Positions 57,001-64,000 of a stretch of DNA of 64,000 bases are shown here, piece by piece; position 1 is the first letter of the stretch, and every line of letters starts with the position of its first letter. The notes beneath the pieces were generated by a model that saw only the letters and a program-made list of their open reading frames with translations, ran no database searches and had not been told where the DNA came from. A program made the translations under genes and the position numbers. The DNA is from Jiangella mangrovi (GTDB lineage Bacteria; Actinomycetota; Actinomycetes; Jiangellales; Jiangellaceae), in contig NZ_JACHMM010000001.1 in the NCBI RefSeq assembly GCF_014204975.1, forward strand, positions 3,534,001 through 3,598,000, read 5' to 3'.

Positions 57001-59411
57001 CCGTCACCGACGCCCTGTCGCGCACCACCAGCTACACCTACACCCCCGCCGGTCAGGTCGACACGGTCACCGACCCCACCGGCGCCGTCACCACCTACAC
57101 GTACGACCCCGTCGGGCGCGTCGCGACGATCACCGACGCCAACAGCCACACCACCAGCTATGACTATGACCTCGCCGGTCGGCAGACCAGCGTCACCGAC
57201 GGCCTGAACCGCGTCGCCAGCTACGACTACGACGCCGACGGCAACCGCACCGGCATCACCAACGCCCGCGGCCAGACCGTCACCACCGTCTACGACGCCC
57301 GCGGGCTGAAGACCAGCGTCGCCATCCCTGGCGCCACGACGGTCACCTACGGCTACGACGACGCCGGCCAGCTCACCAGCGTCACCGACGCCACCGGCAC
57401 CCGCCAGCTCACCTACGACGACGCCGGCCAGATGACCAGCGTCGGCACCGCGGCCACCGGGTTCGACTACACCTACGACGACCTCGGCAACGTCGCCTCG
57501 ATCACCTACCCGGGCGGCACCCAGGTCGTCAGCACCTACGACGCCGACTCGCTGCTCGCGACCCGCACCATCAACGGCCAGGCCAGCAGCTTCACCTACG
57601 ACAACGCCGGCAACCCGCTCACCGCGACCTTGCCCGGCGGGACCACTGAGGAGCGCGGCTACGATGACGCCGGCCGCCTCACCAGCGTCCGCTCCGAACG
57701 CTCCACCGGAGCGCTGATCTCGTCGTGGACCTACACCCTCGACGACGCCGGCCAGCCCACCCGCATCGACACCACCCGCGGGACCGCCGCCCCGACCCGC
57801 ACCACCATCGAGTACGACGACGCCGGCCGTCCCACCCGCGAGTGCACCGTCCCCGCCACGAGCACCTGTACGGCCACCGGCGGCACCCGCTACGACTACG
57901 ACGACGTCGGCAACCGCACCCGCGTGCGCACCGCCACCACGGACCTGACCCACGCCTACGACGCGGCCAACCAGATCACCGCCACCATCCAGACCGCCAC
58001 CGGCACGCCCGTCCAGAGCTACACCCACGACCTGGACGGCAACCTCATCACCGATGGCGCGACCACCTACACGTTCGACGCCGCGAACCGGCTCACCGCT
58101 GTCGACACCGCCACCACCGACGCCGTCTACGGCTACGACGGCTTCGGTCTGCGTACCAGCAGCACCACCGGCACCGCGATCACCCGATCGACCTGGGACA
58201 TCAATGCCGACGTCCCGTATCGGACCGAGACCATCACCCCGGCCGGCGCGACCACCGCCTACGTCACCGACCCCACGGGTGCGATCCTCGCCCAACGCAC
58301 CGCCGCCGGGGTGTTCCCGCACCTTCACGACCGACTCGGCAGCACCACCGAGGTCGTCAACACCACCGGCGCCCAGCAGTGGCGCTATACCTACGACGTC
58401 TTCGGCGTCACCACTACCACCCAGGTCGCCACCTCACCGCCGGCCAACACCGGCCGCTACACCGGCGCCCACCAAGACACCGCCACCGCCGACTACCACC
58501 TGCTCGCCCGCGACTACCAGCCCGACACAGGCCGCTTCACCAGCACCGACCCCGTCGACCGGCCCGCCGGCTCGTCCGCGATCAGCCCCTACATCTACGC
58601 CGACGGCCAGCCCACCACTCTCACCGACCCCACCGGCCTCTGCCCCCTCTGCGTGATTGCAGCGGTCGGCGGCGCGATCGGCGGCCTCGCCGGCGGCGTC
58701 TCCTACGCCTTCGACCACGAAGGCGACTGGGACTGGTCCGACTTCGGCACCCAGGTGTTCCAGGACGCCGCCATCGGCGCCGGCGCCGCCATCCTCATGC
58801 CCGGCGTCGGCAACGCCGTTGCCTCCACCGTGCGCAGCGGCGCGCCCAGGTTCCTCACCGCCCTCGGCGTCAACACCGCCGTCGGCGCCGGCTACACCTG
58901 GGCCACCAACACCCTCCTCTGTCGACCCACCTCAGCCCTCGATGTCGCCCTCGGCGCCATCGGCGGCGGCCTCTCCAGTGCCGTCCCCGCGTTCTTGAGC
59001 CGTTCGAGCCTTCCTGGAGCCAATCGTTCGGCTGGCCCATTGGGACCTGGGGCGGGCGCCGTCGCTGGGCTCACCGACGAGCAGATTCAACTGGCAACCC
59101 AGCACGTAACGAACAGCGGGGACACCGTGCTCGGGCGTCATCCGGGGTACATCAACAAAGCGGAGGCCAGGGGAGCGAGCTACTTCGACATCGGCAAGCA
59201 GAAGTGGGACGAGTACACGGCTCAGGGGTTCGATCCGTGGGCGCTGAACGTGTACTTCCTCGACGACCGAATCGCCGCCGGCGACCGCATACTGCTGTCC
59301 GTGCCCAAGGGTGAGATCCCTCTGGGCGGGTATCTTCAGAGGGAGATCGATTACCTCCTTGCCAACGGCTACCAATGGGTGAACCAATGGTCCCTCCGTC
59401 CTCGAGGCTGA
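54093..59411 (+). CDS. RHS/YD-repeat polymorphic toxin
   Basis: 1772 aa. The GTG at 54093 is 5 nt behind AGGGGG; an ATG at 54075 gives six more residues. A signal peptide (SVVSLAVLAAGFPAQAGA) and an extracellular adhesion-like region lead to a long series of YD repeats (GYDTNGRLSV, YDDAGRLVE, YDAANRL types) over about residues 430-1460. The RHS core YHLLARDYQPDTGRFTSTDP ends at LTDPTGL (about 1515), the usual cleavage boundary. Beyond it a Gly/Ala-rich segment with two or three possible helices precedes a C-terminal toxin of about 110 residues (LGRHPGYINKAEARGASYF, WDEYTAQGFDPWALNVYFL, GYQWVNQWSLRPRG). I cannot name the toxin family. Confidence 0.9.
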   Translation: MRLSGGLASVVSLAVLAAGFPAQAGAVAERVPRPAVADTAYMAPELPDSVQGHDAMSEADRDAQLDEHAEGIELDPHRKLPVDDKSLDEVLAELKVSPRRANQLVNAVGLPRNVQGFNSFGGALAASGAVTQYGSVLPGEPVTFTFQVQHSGPAGTVEDVAVSANTRNCLLQQQVYSLGTVSAPSINDGVPGVPVTFTVALPGTGCTGTWNNPLRSNSSVFVNAAVVGGQTGSSTWNLWVNGDIPDGLIGGLCAPTSAGRGGLQNSGGNSVNTATGAFTPSFTDVELAAPGETCSATRTYSSRDTDAGSMGVGWSVPWEARLQIASGGASVVLHAEDGSAQPFTRRSNGTYASPITSRSTLMAVTGGYQLRTPDGTVLAFDTAGTLTSTVAATGQGLSLQHSSGKVSTITDAAGHTFDLTYTGGLLTQIDISDGREITYGYTSGRLTSVTGVDGTTSTYGYDTNGRLSVITDATGADTVTNVYDAQGRVSTQTDALDRETTFEHEQYSTDVTDPEGGIWTDVYAGKALVGRFDPLGNLTQSRYDVFWNPSQVRDPSGGTTSFTYDTAHRVTTETGPAPSSLTQSWVYDTNGDATSHTGPHGAVTGYTYNAARLPLTVTTDDGAVTTNTYDTRGLLETATTPEGHTTEYDYDTAGNLVTETSPTGAVTTYGYDTSGRMTSRVDPRGNEPGADPADFTTTYTYDDADRLLTQTTPDGAVTQYAYDDAGRLVEITDPAGEITTNVYDGAGQLTTTTAPDGGVTTHTYDDAGNQTSITDPNGDVTTLEYDAANRLVARTSPRGNEAGGDPADFTTTFGYDERGFQVSLTDPMGAVEVTEYDELGRRVSVTDELGRESTWSYDGAGRTLTATDPGGRVTTTDYDEVGRPIAVIDPADGVTTSTYDDDGNRLTETTPGGITVTRTYDDDGRVSTLTDGRGEITTYGYDAAGGLITETNPSGETTTTSYDALNRIATVTDALSRTTSYTYTPAGQVDTVTDPTGAVTTYTYDPVGRVATITDANSHTTSYDYDLAGRQTSVTDGLNRVASYDYDADGNRTGITNARGQTVTTVYDARGLKTSVAIPGATTVTYGYDDAGQLTSVTDATGTRQLTYDDAGQMTSVGTAATGFDYTYDDLGNVASITYPGGTQVVSTYDADSLLATRTINGQASSFTYDNAGNPLTATLPGGTTEERGYDDAGRLTSVRSERSTGALISSWTYTLDDAGQPTRIDTTRGTAAPTRTTIEYDDAGRPTRECTVPATSTCTATGGTRYDYDDVGNRTRVRTATTDLTHAYDAANQITATIQTATGTPVQSYTHDLDGNLITDGATTYTFDAANRLTAVDTATTDAVYGYDGFGLRTSSTTGTAITRSTWDINADVPYRTETITPAGATTAYVTDPTGAILAQRTAAGVFPHLHDRLGSTTEVVNTTGAQQWRYTYDVFGVTTTTQVATSPPANTGRYTGAHQDTATADYHLLARDYQPDTGRFTSTDPVDRPAGSSAISPYIYADGQPTTLTDPTGLCPLCVIAAVGGAIGGLAGGVSYAFDHEGDWDWSDFGTQVFQDAAIGAGAAILMPGVGNAVASTVRSGAPRFLTALGVNTAVGAGYTWATNTLLCRPTSALDVALGAIGGGLSSAVPAFLSRSSLPGANRSAGPLGPGAGAVAGLTDEQIQLATQHVTNSGDTVLGRHPGYINKAEARGASYFDIGKQKWDEYTAQGFDPWALNVYFLDDRIAAGDRILLSVPKGEIPLGGYLQREIDYLLANGYQWVNQWSLRPRG

Positions 59412-59412
59412 C

Positions 59413-59820
59413 ATGACGCTCATCCTTGCGTTCATCGCCGCCCACATGGATTTCCTCTGGCGCGAAGCGCGGTACCGGATCGTCGGCTCCGAGGTCTCGA
59501 CATCGAACGGCGGCGATGCGCTGCTCTTGGTCGAGTCCGCTCTGCTCCGGTTGCGTTTCGTCAGCGACCGTCAGCAGCTGTTGCTCGACTTCCAGCCGGC
59601 CGCGACCGGCTCAGCCACCGAGTGGTACACGATTGATCTCGTCCGGCGCCTCTTCCTCAAGCAACGCGAGACCTCCTCGCTCCTTGACGAGTCGTATGCC
59701 GAATTCCTCCGAGTCCATCTAGCTGAGATCGAGGAGCGGTTCTCCCCGGATGCGTGGGCAACAACACGCTCCGAGCTGAGACAGCTCATGCGTAAACGGT
59801 CAAAAGAGATGTTCGGTTAG
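59413..59820 (+). CDS. Candidate immunity protein of the RHS toxin
   Basis: 135 aa, ATG one base after the RHS stop. Small, no signal peptide, acidic/hydrophobic mix with an N-terminal hydrophobic stretch (MTLILAFIAAHMDFL) and an Arg/Lys-rich C-terminus (RQLMRKRSKEMFG). Not recognised as a family. Its position directly behind a polymorphic toxin and its size are those of a cognate immunity protein, which would neutralise the C-terminal toxin in the producing cell. Confidence 0.7.
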   Translation: MTLILAFIAAHMDFLWREARYRIVGSEVSTSNGGDALLLVESALLRLRFVSDRQQLLLDFQPAATGSATEWYTIDLVRRLFLKQRETSSLLDESYAEFLRVHLAEIEERFSPDAWATTRSELRQLMRKRSKEMFG

Positions 59821-59971
59821 GCGGGGGCCGGCAACCCAGTGGAGAAATCCCTGTGAGCAGCGAGGGTCGGAACCGTGCGGGGTCACAAGGGCAGGTCTGA
59901 GACGGCGAATGGGACGCTGACCCTGGGCGGATCCGAGTCCCTCCGCGGCGACCTCCGCGTACCTGGACTCG

Positions 59972-62900
59972 GTGACGGTGTCGATGCGGGTGCTGACAGC
60001 GGGGGAGGGCTACCGATACCTGCTGAGGTCGGTCGCAGCCGGTGATGGCAACCGCTCGCTGTCGACGCCGTTGACCCGCTACTACCAGGAGAAGGGCACA
60101 CCCCCCGGGTTCTGGCTCGGGACAGGCGTGCACGGCTTCGGCGACGGCACACTGACCTCCGGCGATGTCGTGACGGAGGCGCAGCTGCGTCGCCTGCTCG
60201 GCCGGGGCCTGGACCCCCTGACCGGCGAGCCGCTGGGCCGCTGCTTCTACCAGTTCAAGCCGGTCGCGGTGCGAGTTGCGGTCCGCGCTGCACGCCTGAG
60301 CCCGGAACTCTCTCCTGAGCAACGAACGGAGAGCATGCGGCAGATCAAGGCGGAAGAGGCCGCGCGCTCGCGGCCTCGGACCGTCGCCGGCTACGACCTC
60401 ACCTTCTCGGTCCCGAAGTCGGTGTCCGTCCTGTGGGGGCTCGCCGACGTCGGCACCCAGGCGATGATCGTCCATGCACATCACGACGCCATCGCGGATG
60501 TAATCGCGCTGCTCGAGCGCGACGTCGCGATGACCCGCACCGGAACCGGTGGAGTCGCACAGATCGAGACCCTGGGCGTAGCCGCGACGGCGTTCGATCA
60601 CTACGACTCCCGGGCATCGGACCCACAGCTGCACACGCATGTTGTCATTGCGAACCGGGTGCAGGGTCGCGACGGCAGGTGGCGCACGCTCGACGGGCGC
60701 CCGATGCATGCCGCGGTGGTTGCGCTGTCCGAGCACTACAACTCTGTCCTCGCCGATCACCTGACCCGAGCACTCGGCGTCGGCTGGGAGCGACGAACGC
60801 GGGGCGAGAAGCGCAATCCGTCCTGGGAGATCGTCGGTATCAGCGATGACCTCATCAGTGAGTTCTCGGCGCGGGCAGCCGACATCGAAGTCCAGACGGA
60901 TCGACTGATTGCCGAGTACATACTGACGCACGGGCGATGCCCATCGCGACGCACGGTGTTGCAGCTGCGCCAGCGGGCCACGCTTGAGACGCGGCCGGAG
61001 AAGGAGGTCCGCTCGCTGGCGGAGCGGACCGTCGAGTGGCGCCATCGCGCAGGTCGGATCCTCGACAAGGCCCCGGCGGACTGGGCCTGCAGTGTCGTCA
61101 CCACGAGTGTCGACCGCGCTGTGCTGCGGGCCGACGACCTTCCACTCGCGGTCGTCGACGAGCTGGCCCGCACCGTCGTCGAACGGGTGGGGCAGAAGCG
61201 TTCGACCTGGCGGCGTTGGAACCTCTACGCCGAGGCGTCCCGGCAACTGATGCATCTGCGCTTCGCGGCCACTGCTGACCGGGAGGCGGTCATCGGCATG
61301 GTCGTCGACGCCGCCGAGCGTGTCTCGCTGCGGTTGACCCCGCCGGAGCTGGCGGCCACGCCGGCGGAGTTCCGCCGCGCTGACGGCTCGAGCGTGTTCC
61401 GGCCCAAGCATGGCGTCGTCTACTCCTCCACGAGCGTGCTAGCCGCCGAGGACCGCCTGCTGCGTCTGGCCGAGAATCGTGCGGCTCCGACGGTCGACCT
61501 CGAGGCCGTCGCCGGGGCGACAGCTGTCGAGGACGTCGTCTTGGCCGGCGACCAGGTGCTTGCGATCGAGAAGATCGCCGTCTCGGGCCGCATCGTCGAT
61601 GTCCTGGTCGGGCCGGCGGGCACAGGGAAGACGACGACGCTCGGCGGGCTGCGGCGAGCCTGGGAGGCCGAGTTCGGATCAGGGAGCGTAGTGGGCCTCG
61701 CGCCCTCCGCGACGGCGGCAGACGTGCTCGGTGCCGACCTCGGGATCACGACCGAGACGACGGCCAAGTGGCTCTATGAGTACGAACACGGTCGGTGGCA
61801 GCTCCATCGCGGGCAGCTCGTCGTGCTCGACGAAGCATCGTTGGCGGGCACGTTCGCGCTCGACACCATTGCCGCTAATGTTGCGACCGCCGGCGCGAAG
61901 CTGGTGCTGGTGGGGGACTGGGCGCAGTTGGACGCGGTTGATACCAGCGGGGCGTTCGGGCTGCTCGTGCGGTCGCGCGACGACGCGCCGGAGCTCGCAG
62001 ACGTCCGCCGGTTCAGCGAGGACTGGGAGAAGAGCGCGTCCCTCGAGCTTCGTCTGGGCCGGCCCGACGCCATCCGCCGGTACGAAGCGCATGGACGGGT
62101 CGCGGGTGGCGAGTCCGACGTCATGCTCGACACGGCGTACCGAGCGTGGGCCCAGGACCTGGCGGCAGGTAAAGCCACCTTGCTGATCGCCGATGATGCC
62201 GAGACCGTCAGCTCCCTCAACGCGCGGGCTCGGAACGACCGGATGCTCGCCGGGGACGTCGGGGATGGAGGCGTTCAGCTTGCCGACGGCAACCGAGCCA
62301 GCGGCGGCGACCTCGTGATCACACGACAGAACGATCGCCGGCTCTCGGTCGGCACCGGGTGGGTGAAGAACGGTGACCGTTGGATCGTCACCGCGAACCA
62401 CGCCGATGGGGCTCTTACGGTTTGGCGCGCCGACGGACGTTGGCGGGGGACCGTCACGCTCCCGTCCTGGTACGTGGCCGAGCACGTCGACCTCGGATAC
62501 GCCATCACCGCGCACAGAGCGCAAGGTGCCACCGTCGACACGTCCCACGTCATCGTCCGTTCACCGGCGATGACGCGCGAGGCGTTCTACGTCGCGATGT
62601 CTCGCGGCCGGCAGAGCAACGCCGCCTACGTCGCCACCGACCGCGCCCACCTCGAGGAGCATCAGCGCTCCGACGGTGATGACCCGACGGCGCGGTCGGT
62701 GCTCCAGGCGGTGCTCCGCAACAGCGCCAGTGCGCTGTCGGCTCACGAGATGATCAGGACCGAGCAGGAGACCTGGACGAGCATCGCGCAGCTTGCGGCC
62801 GAGTACGAGACGATCGCCCAGCACGCCGAAGCCGAGCACGTCGCCACACTCCTCGCCATCGGCGGGCTCGATGATCGACAGCTCGACCAGGTGGTTCGGG

Positions 62901-63502
62901 ACGACGCGTACGGATCGCTGGTCGCCGAGCTACGCCGAGCCTCCGCAAACGGCTTCGACCCGGCCGCGGTCGTCCGGCACACCGTTCTCGCAGGCAGCCT
63001 GGAGCGCGTCGACAATCTCACGACACTGCTTCGCCACCGCGTCCAGAAGCTGACGGGCAGTGGCCGGATACGCACGCCGGCTCGAGACAGCCGGCGGCTC
63101 GTCGTCGGGCTCCTCCCCAGAGCCGTCGGAGCAATGACCGAGGAGATGGCAGCGGTTCTGGCCGAACTCGAAGAACTCATGGAACGACGGGCAGATGCGA
63201 ACGTGGATGCCGCGGTTGCCGCGGGCGAGCCGTGGGTCCTGCGGTGCGGGCGACCGCCACAAGAGCCGGCGATGCGCCAGGCCTGGACTGACGCCGTGCG
63301 CGTGGTGGCGGCCTACCGCGACCTGCACAGAGTCGGTGGTGACGAACCCGTTGGGCCAGTGCCATCGACCGACCGCGAGCGGATCGACTTCAATCGCGCG
63401 GTCCGCGCCCTCCGAGACGCTCGCGCTCGCGCTGCGGGTCCACGCGATGAGGCAAGACCCGTCCTTCCGGCGGTGCACCGGCTCGATTCATTCAGCTCGT
63501 GA
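59972..63502 (+). CDS. MobF-family conjugative relaxase-helicase (TrwC/TraA-like)
   Basis: 1176 aa, GTG start. N-terminal relaxase: VLTAGEGYRYLLRSVA with the nicking Tyr pair (about 14 and 16), YDLTFSVPKSVSVLWGLAD, and metal His residues in FDHYDSRASDPQLHTHVVIAN (about 208-227). C-terminal superfamily 1 helicase: Walker A VGPAGTGKTTTL (about 546-557), Walker B VVLDEASLAG, the Arg/Gln segment GYAITAHRAQGATVD and YVAMSRGRQSNAAYV. It nicks at oriT and unwinds DNA for transfer. Full-length, which implies an integrated conjugative or mobilisable element. No coupling protein or type IV secretion gene is visible. Confidence 0.93.
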   Translation: MTVSMRVLTAGEGYRYLLRSVAAGDGNRSLSTPLTRYYQEKGTPPGFWLGTGVHGFGDGTLTSGDVVTEAQLRRLLGRGLDPLTGEPLGRCFYQFKPVAVRVAVRAARLSPELSPEQRTESMRQIKAEEAARSRPRTVAGYDLTFSVPKSVSVLWGLADVGTQAMIVHAHHDAIADVIALLERDVAMTRTGTGGVAQIETLGVAATAFDHYDSRASDPQLHTHVVIANRVQGRDGRWRTLDGRPMHAAVVALSEHYNSVLADHLTRALGVGWERRTRGEKRNPSWEIVGISDDLISEFSARAADIEVQTDRLIAEYILTHGRCPSRRTVLQLRQRATLETRPEKEVRSLAERTVEWRHRAGRILDKAPADWACSVVTTSVDRAVLRADDLPLAVVDELARTVVERVGQKRSTWRRWNLYAEASRQLMHLRFAATADREAVIGMVVDAAERVSLRLTPPELAATPAEFRRADGSSVFRPKHGVVYSSTSVLAAEDRLLRLAENRAAPTVDLEAVAGATAVEDVVLAGDQVLAIEKIAVSGRIVDVLVGPAGTGKTTTLGGLRRAWEAEFGSGSVVGLAPSATAADVLGADLGITTETTAKWLYEYEHGRWQLHRGQLVVLDEASLAGTFALDTIAANVATAGAKLVLVGDWAQLDAVDTSGAFGLLVRSRDDAPELADVRRFSEDWEKSASLELRLGRPDAIRRYEAHGRVAGGESDVMLDTAYRAWAQDLAAGKATLLIADDAETVSSLNARARNDRMLAGDVGDGGVQLADGNRASGGDLVITRQNDRRLSVGTGWVKNGDRWIVTANHADGALTVWRADGRWRGTVTLPSWYVAEHVDLGYAITAHRAQGATVDTSHVIVRSPAMTREAFYVAMSRGRQSNAAYVATDRAHLEEHQRSDGDDPTARSVLQAVLRNSASALSAHEMIRTEQETWTSIAQLAAEYETIAQHAEAEHVATLLAIGGLDDRQLDQVVRDDAYGSLVAELRRASANGFDPAAVVRHTVLAGSLERVDNLTTLLRHRVQKLTGSGRIRTPARDSRRLVVGLLPRAVGAMTEEMAAVLAELEELMERRADANVDAAVAAGEPWVLRCGRPPQEPAMRQAWTDAVRVVAAYRDLHRVGGDEPVGPVPSTDRERIDFNRAVRALRDARARAAGPRDEARPVLPAVHRLDSFSS

Positions 63503-63645
63503 TCCTGTTGGGCGTCGCCACATAGACTGTGAATCGCTGCAGTCGTGTTCATCGTCCGGCGTTCTCGAGCCGACGACCTACTCCGCCTTCGGAGTCCTCT
63601 CAATCCCTCCCGCAGCGGTCCCGGAAGCCGTTGAGAGGTGCCGCC

Positions 63646-63948
63646 GTGTTTGTACTGATCAGGAACGTGGGGACGTCAATCCAGGGCGCGCTCCAGCTAT
63701 CACCGTCCAGACGATTCCGAACCGAACTGGGCCGACGCGCGGGGTTCGGTGTGGCGATCTCGGGTCTGCTCGGCATCGGCTATCTGCTCGTCGCCGCCGT
63801 CTTCCAGGTGCTGCTGGAGAGAGGCGGACCCGGCTGGTTGCATCTCCTGGTGATCCTTTTCATCTGGAACGGGCTCACGCTCTGTTGGCAGGCAGTCTTC
63901 GGGACAGCCGGCTCGGTGAGTGCCCGCCTGCGACGGAGGCGTCCCTAG
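63646..63948 (+). CDS. Small membrane protein, unknown
   Basis: 100 aa from the GTG at 63646 (GAGAGG upstream); a longer open frame starts at 63529 but its first part is Arg/Ser/Pro-rich and unlike protein. Two predicted spans: FGVAISGLLGIGYLLVAAVF and WLHLLVILFIWNGLTLCW, with a basic C-terminus (SARLRRRRP). No family recognised. It follows the relaxase and may belong to the same mobile element. The final 52 bases of the window hold nothing identifiable. Confidence 0.6.
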   Translation: MFVLIRNVGTSIQGALQLSPSRRFRTELGRRAGFGVAISGLLGIGYLLVAAVFQVLLERGGPGWLHLLVILFIWNGLTLCWQAVFGTAGSVSARLRRRRP

Positions 63949-64000
63949 GTGCTCACATCTCCCTCTCTGGTGAGCCTGGGTGCACGAAGCCGTTCGGCGG

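Noticed and set aside
55400-58600. Periodic repeats suggestive of a CRISPR array
   Set aside because: The periodicity is that of YD-repeat codons in the RHS protein; units vary in length and stay in frame.

Overview
The window is very GC-rich, with GTG and TTG starts, many 4-bp ATGA/GTGA gene overlaps and the order pncB / clpS / DUF2017 / mec-cysO-cysM / murI / MBL hydrolase / rph / rdgB. From memory, that order is the Mycobacterium tuberculosis Rv1330c-Rv1341 neighbourhood, so the host is a high-GC Actinomycetota. The wealth of glycoside hydrolases, LacI regulators and sugar ABC transporters suggests a free-living soil or plant-associated lineage (Jiangella-like is a guess). About 52 protein genes are supported. 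I saw no rRNA, tRNA or CRISPR array.

Layout. 1-4.7 kb: an ABC-2 exporter (minus) divergent from a NarL-type two-component system, then a Cof-type HAD phosphatase. 4.7-9.3 kb: a frameshifted lipoprotein, a P-loop kinase-like gene, a redox pair (NmrA-like oxidoreductase / HxlR) and NAD salvage (pncA-pncB). 9.4-23.1 kb: the conserved housekeeping block, interrupted by about 7 kb carrying a PIG-L deacetylase, a class E sortase, a one-polypeptide sensor kinase-regulator and an aldolase / HAD / DhaL / DhaK cluster. Two copies of a MITE-like inverted-repeat element sit directly after the DUF2017 and rdgB stop codons, and a perfect 41-bp-arm palindrome sits at 16.3 kb.

23.7-43 kb: a membrane-anchored sulfite-oxidase-type molybdoenzyme. 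An arabinan/arabinoside cassette follows (two GH43, ABC permeases and binding protein, GH51), with twin operator-like repeats upstream. Next come an orphan AlbA_2 protein and a LacI-controlled sugar ABC transporter divergent from an enolase-superfamily acid-sugar dehydratase and an argininosuccinate-lyase-like enzyme, a candidate uncharacterised catabolic pathway. 43-52.6 kb: a rhamnoside regulon of LacI, a rhamnose-type ABC importer, a tiny LuxR HTH protein and a large Tat-exported GH106 enzyme. Matching palindromic operators precede the importer and the GH106 gene.

52.7-64 kb: an accessory region with a stand-alone DUF4062 (TIR-like) protein, a 1772-residue RHS/YD-repeat polymorphic toxin with a candidate immunity gene, an intact MobF (TrwC-like) relaxase-helicase and a small membrane protein. 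This points to an integrated conjugative or mobilisable element whose other genes lie beyond the window or are lost. Most starts were set from ribosome-binding sites and overlaps. All family assignments are from reading the sequence, without database searches.
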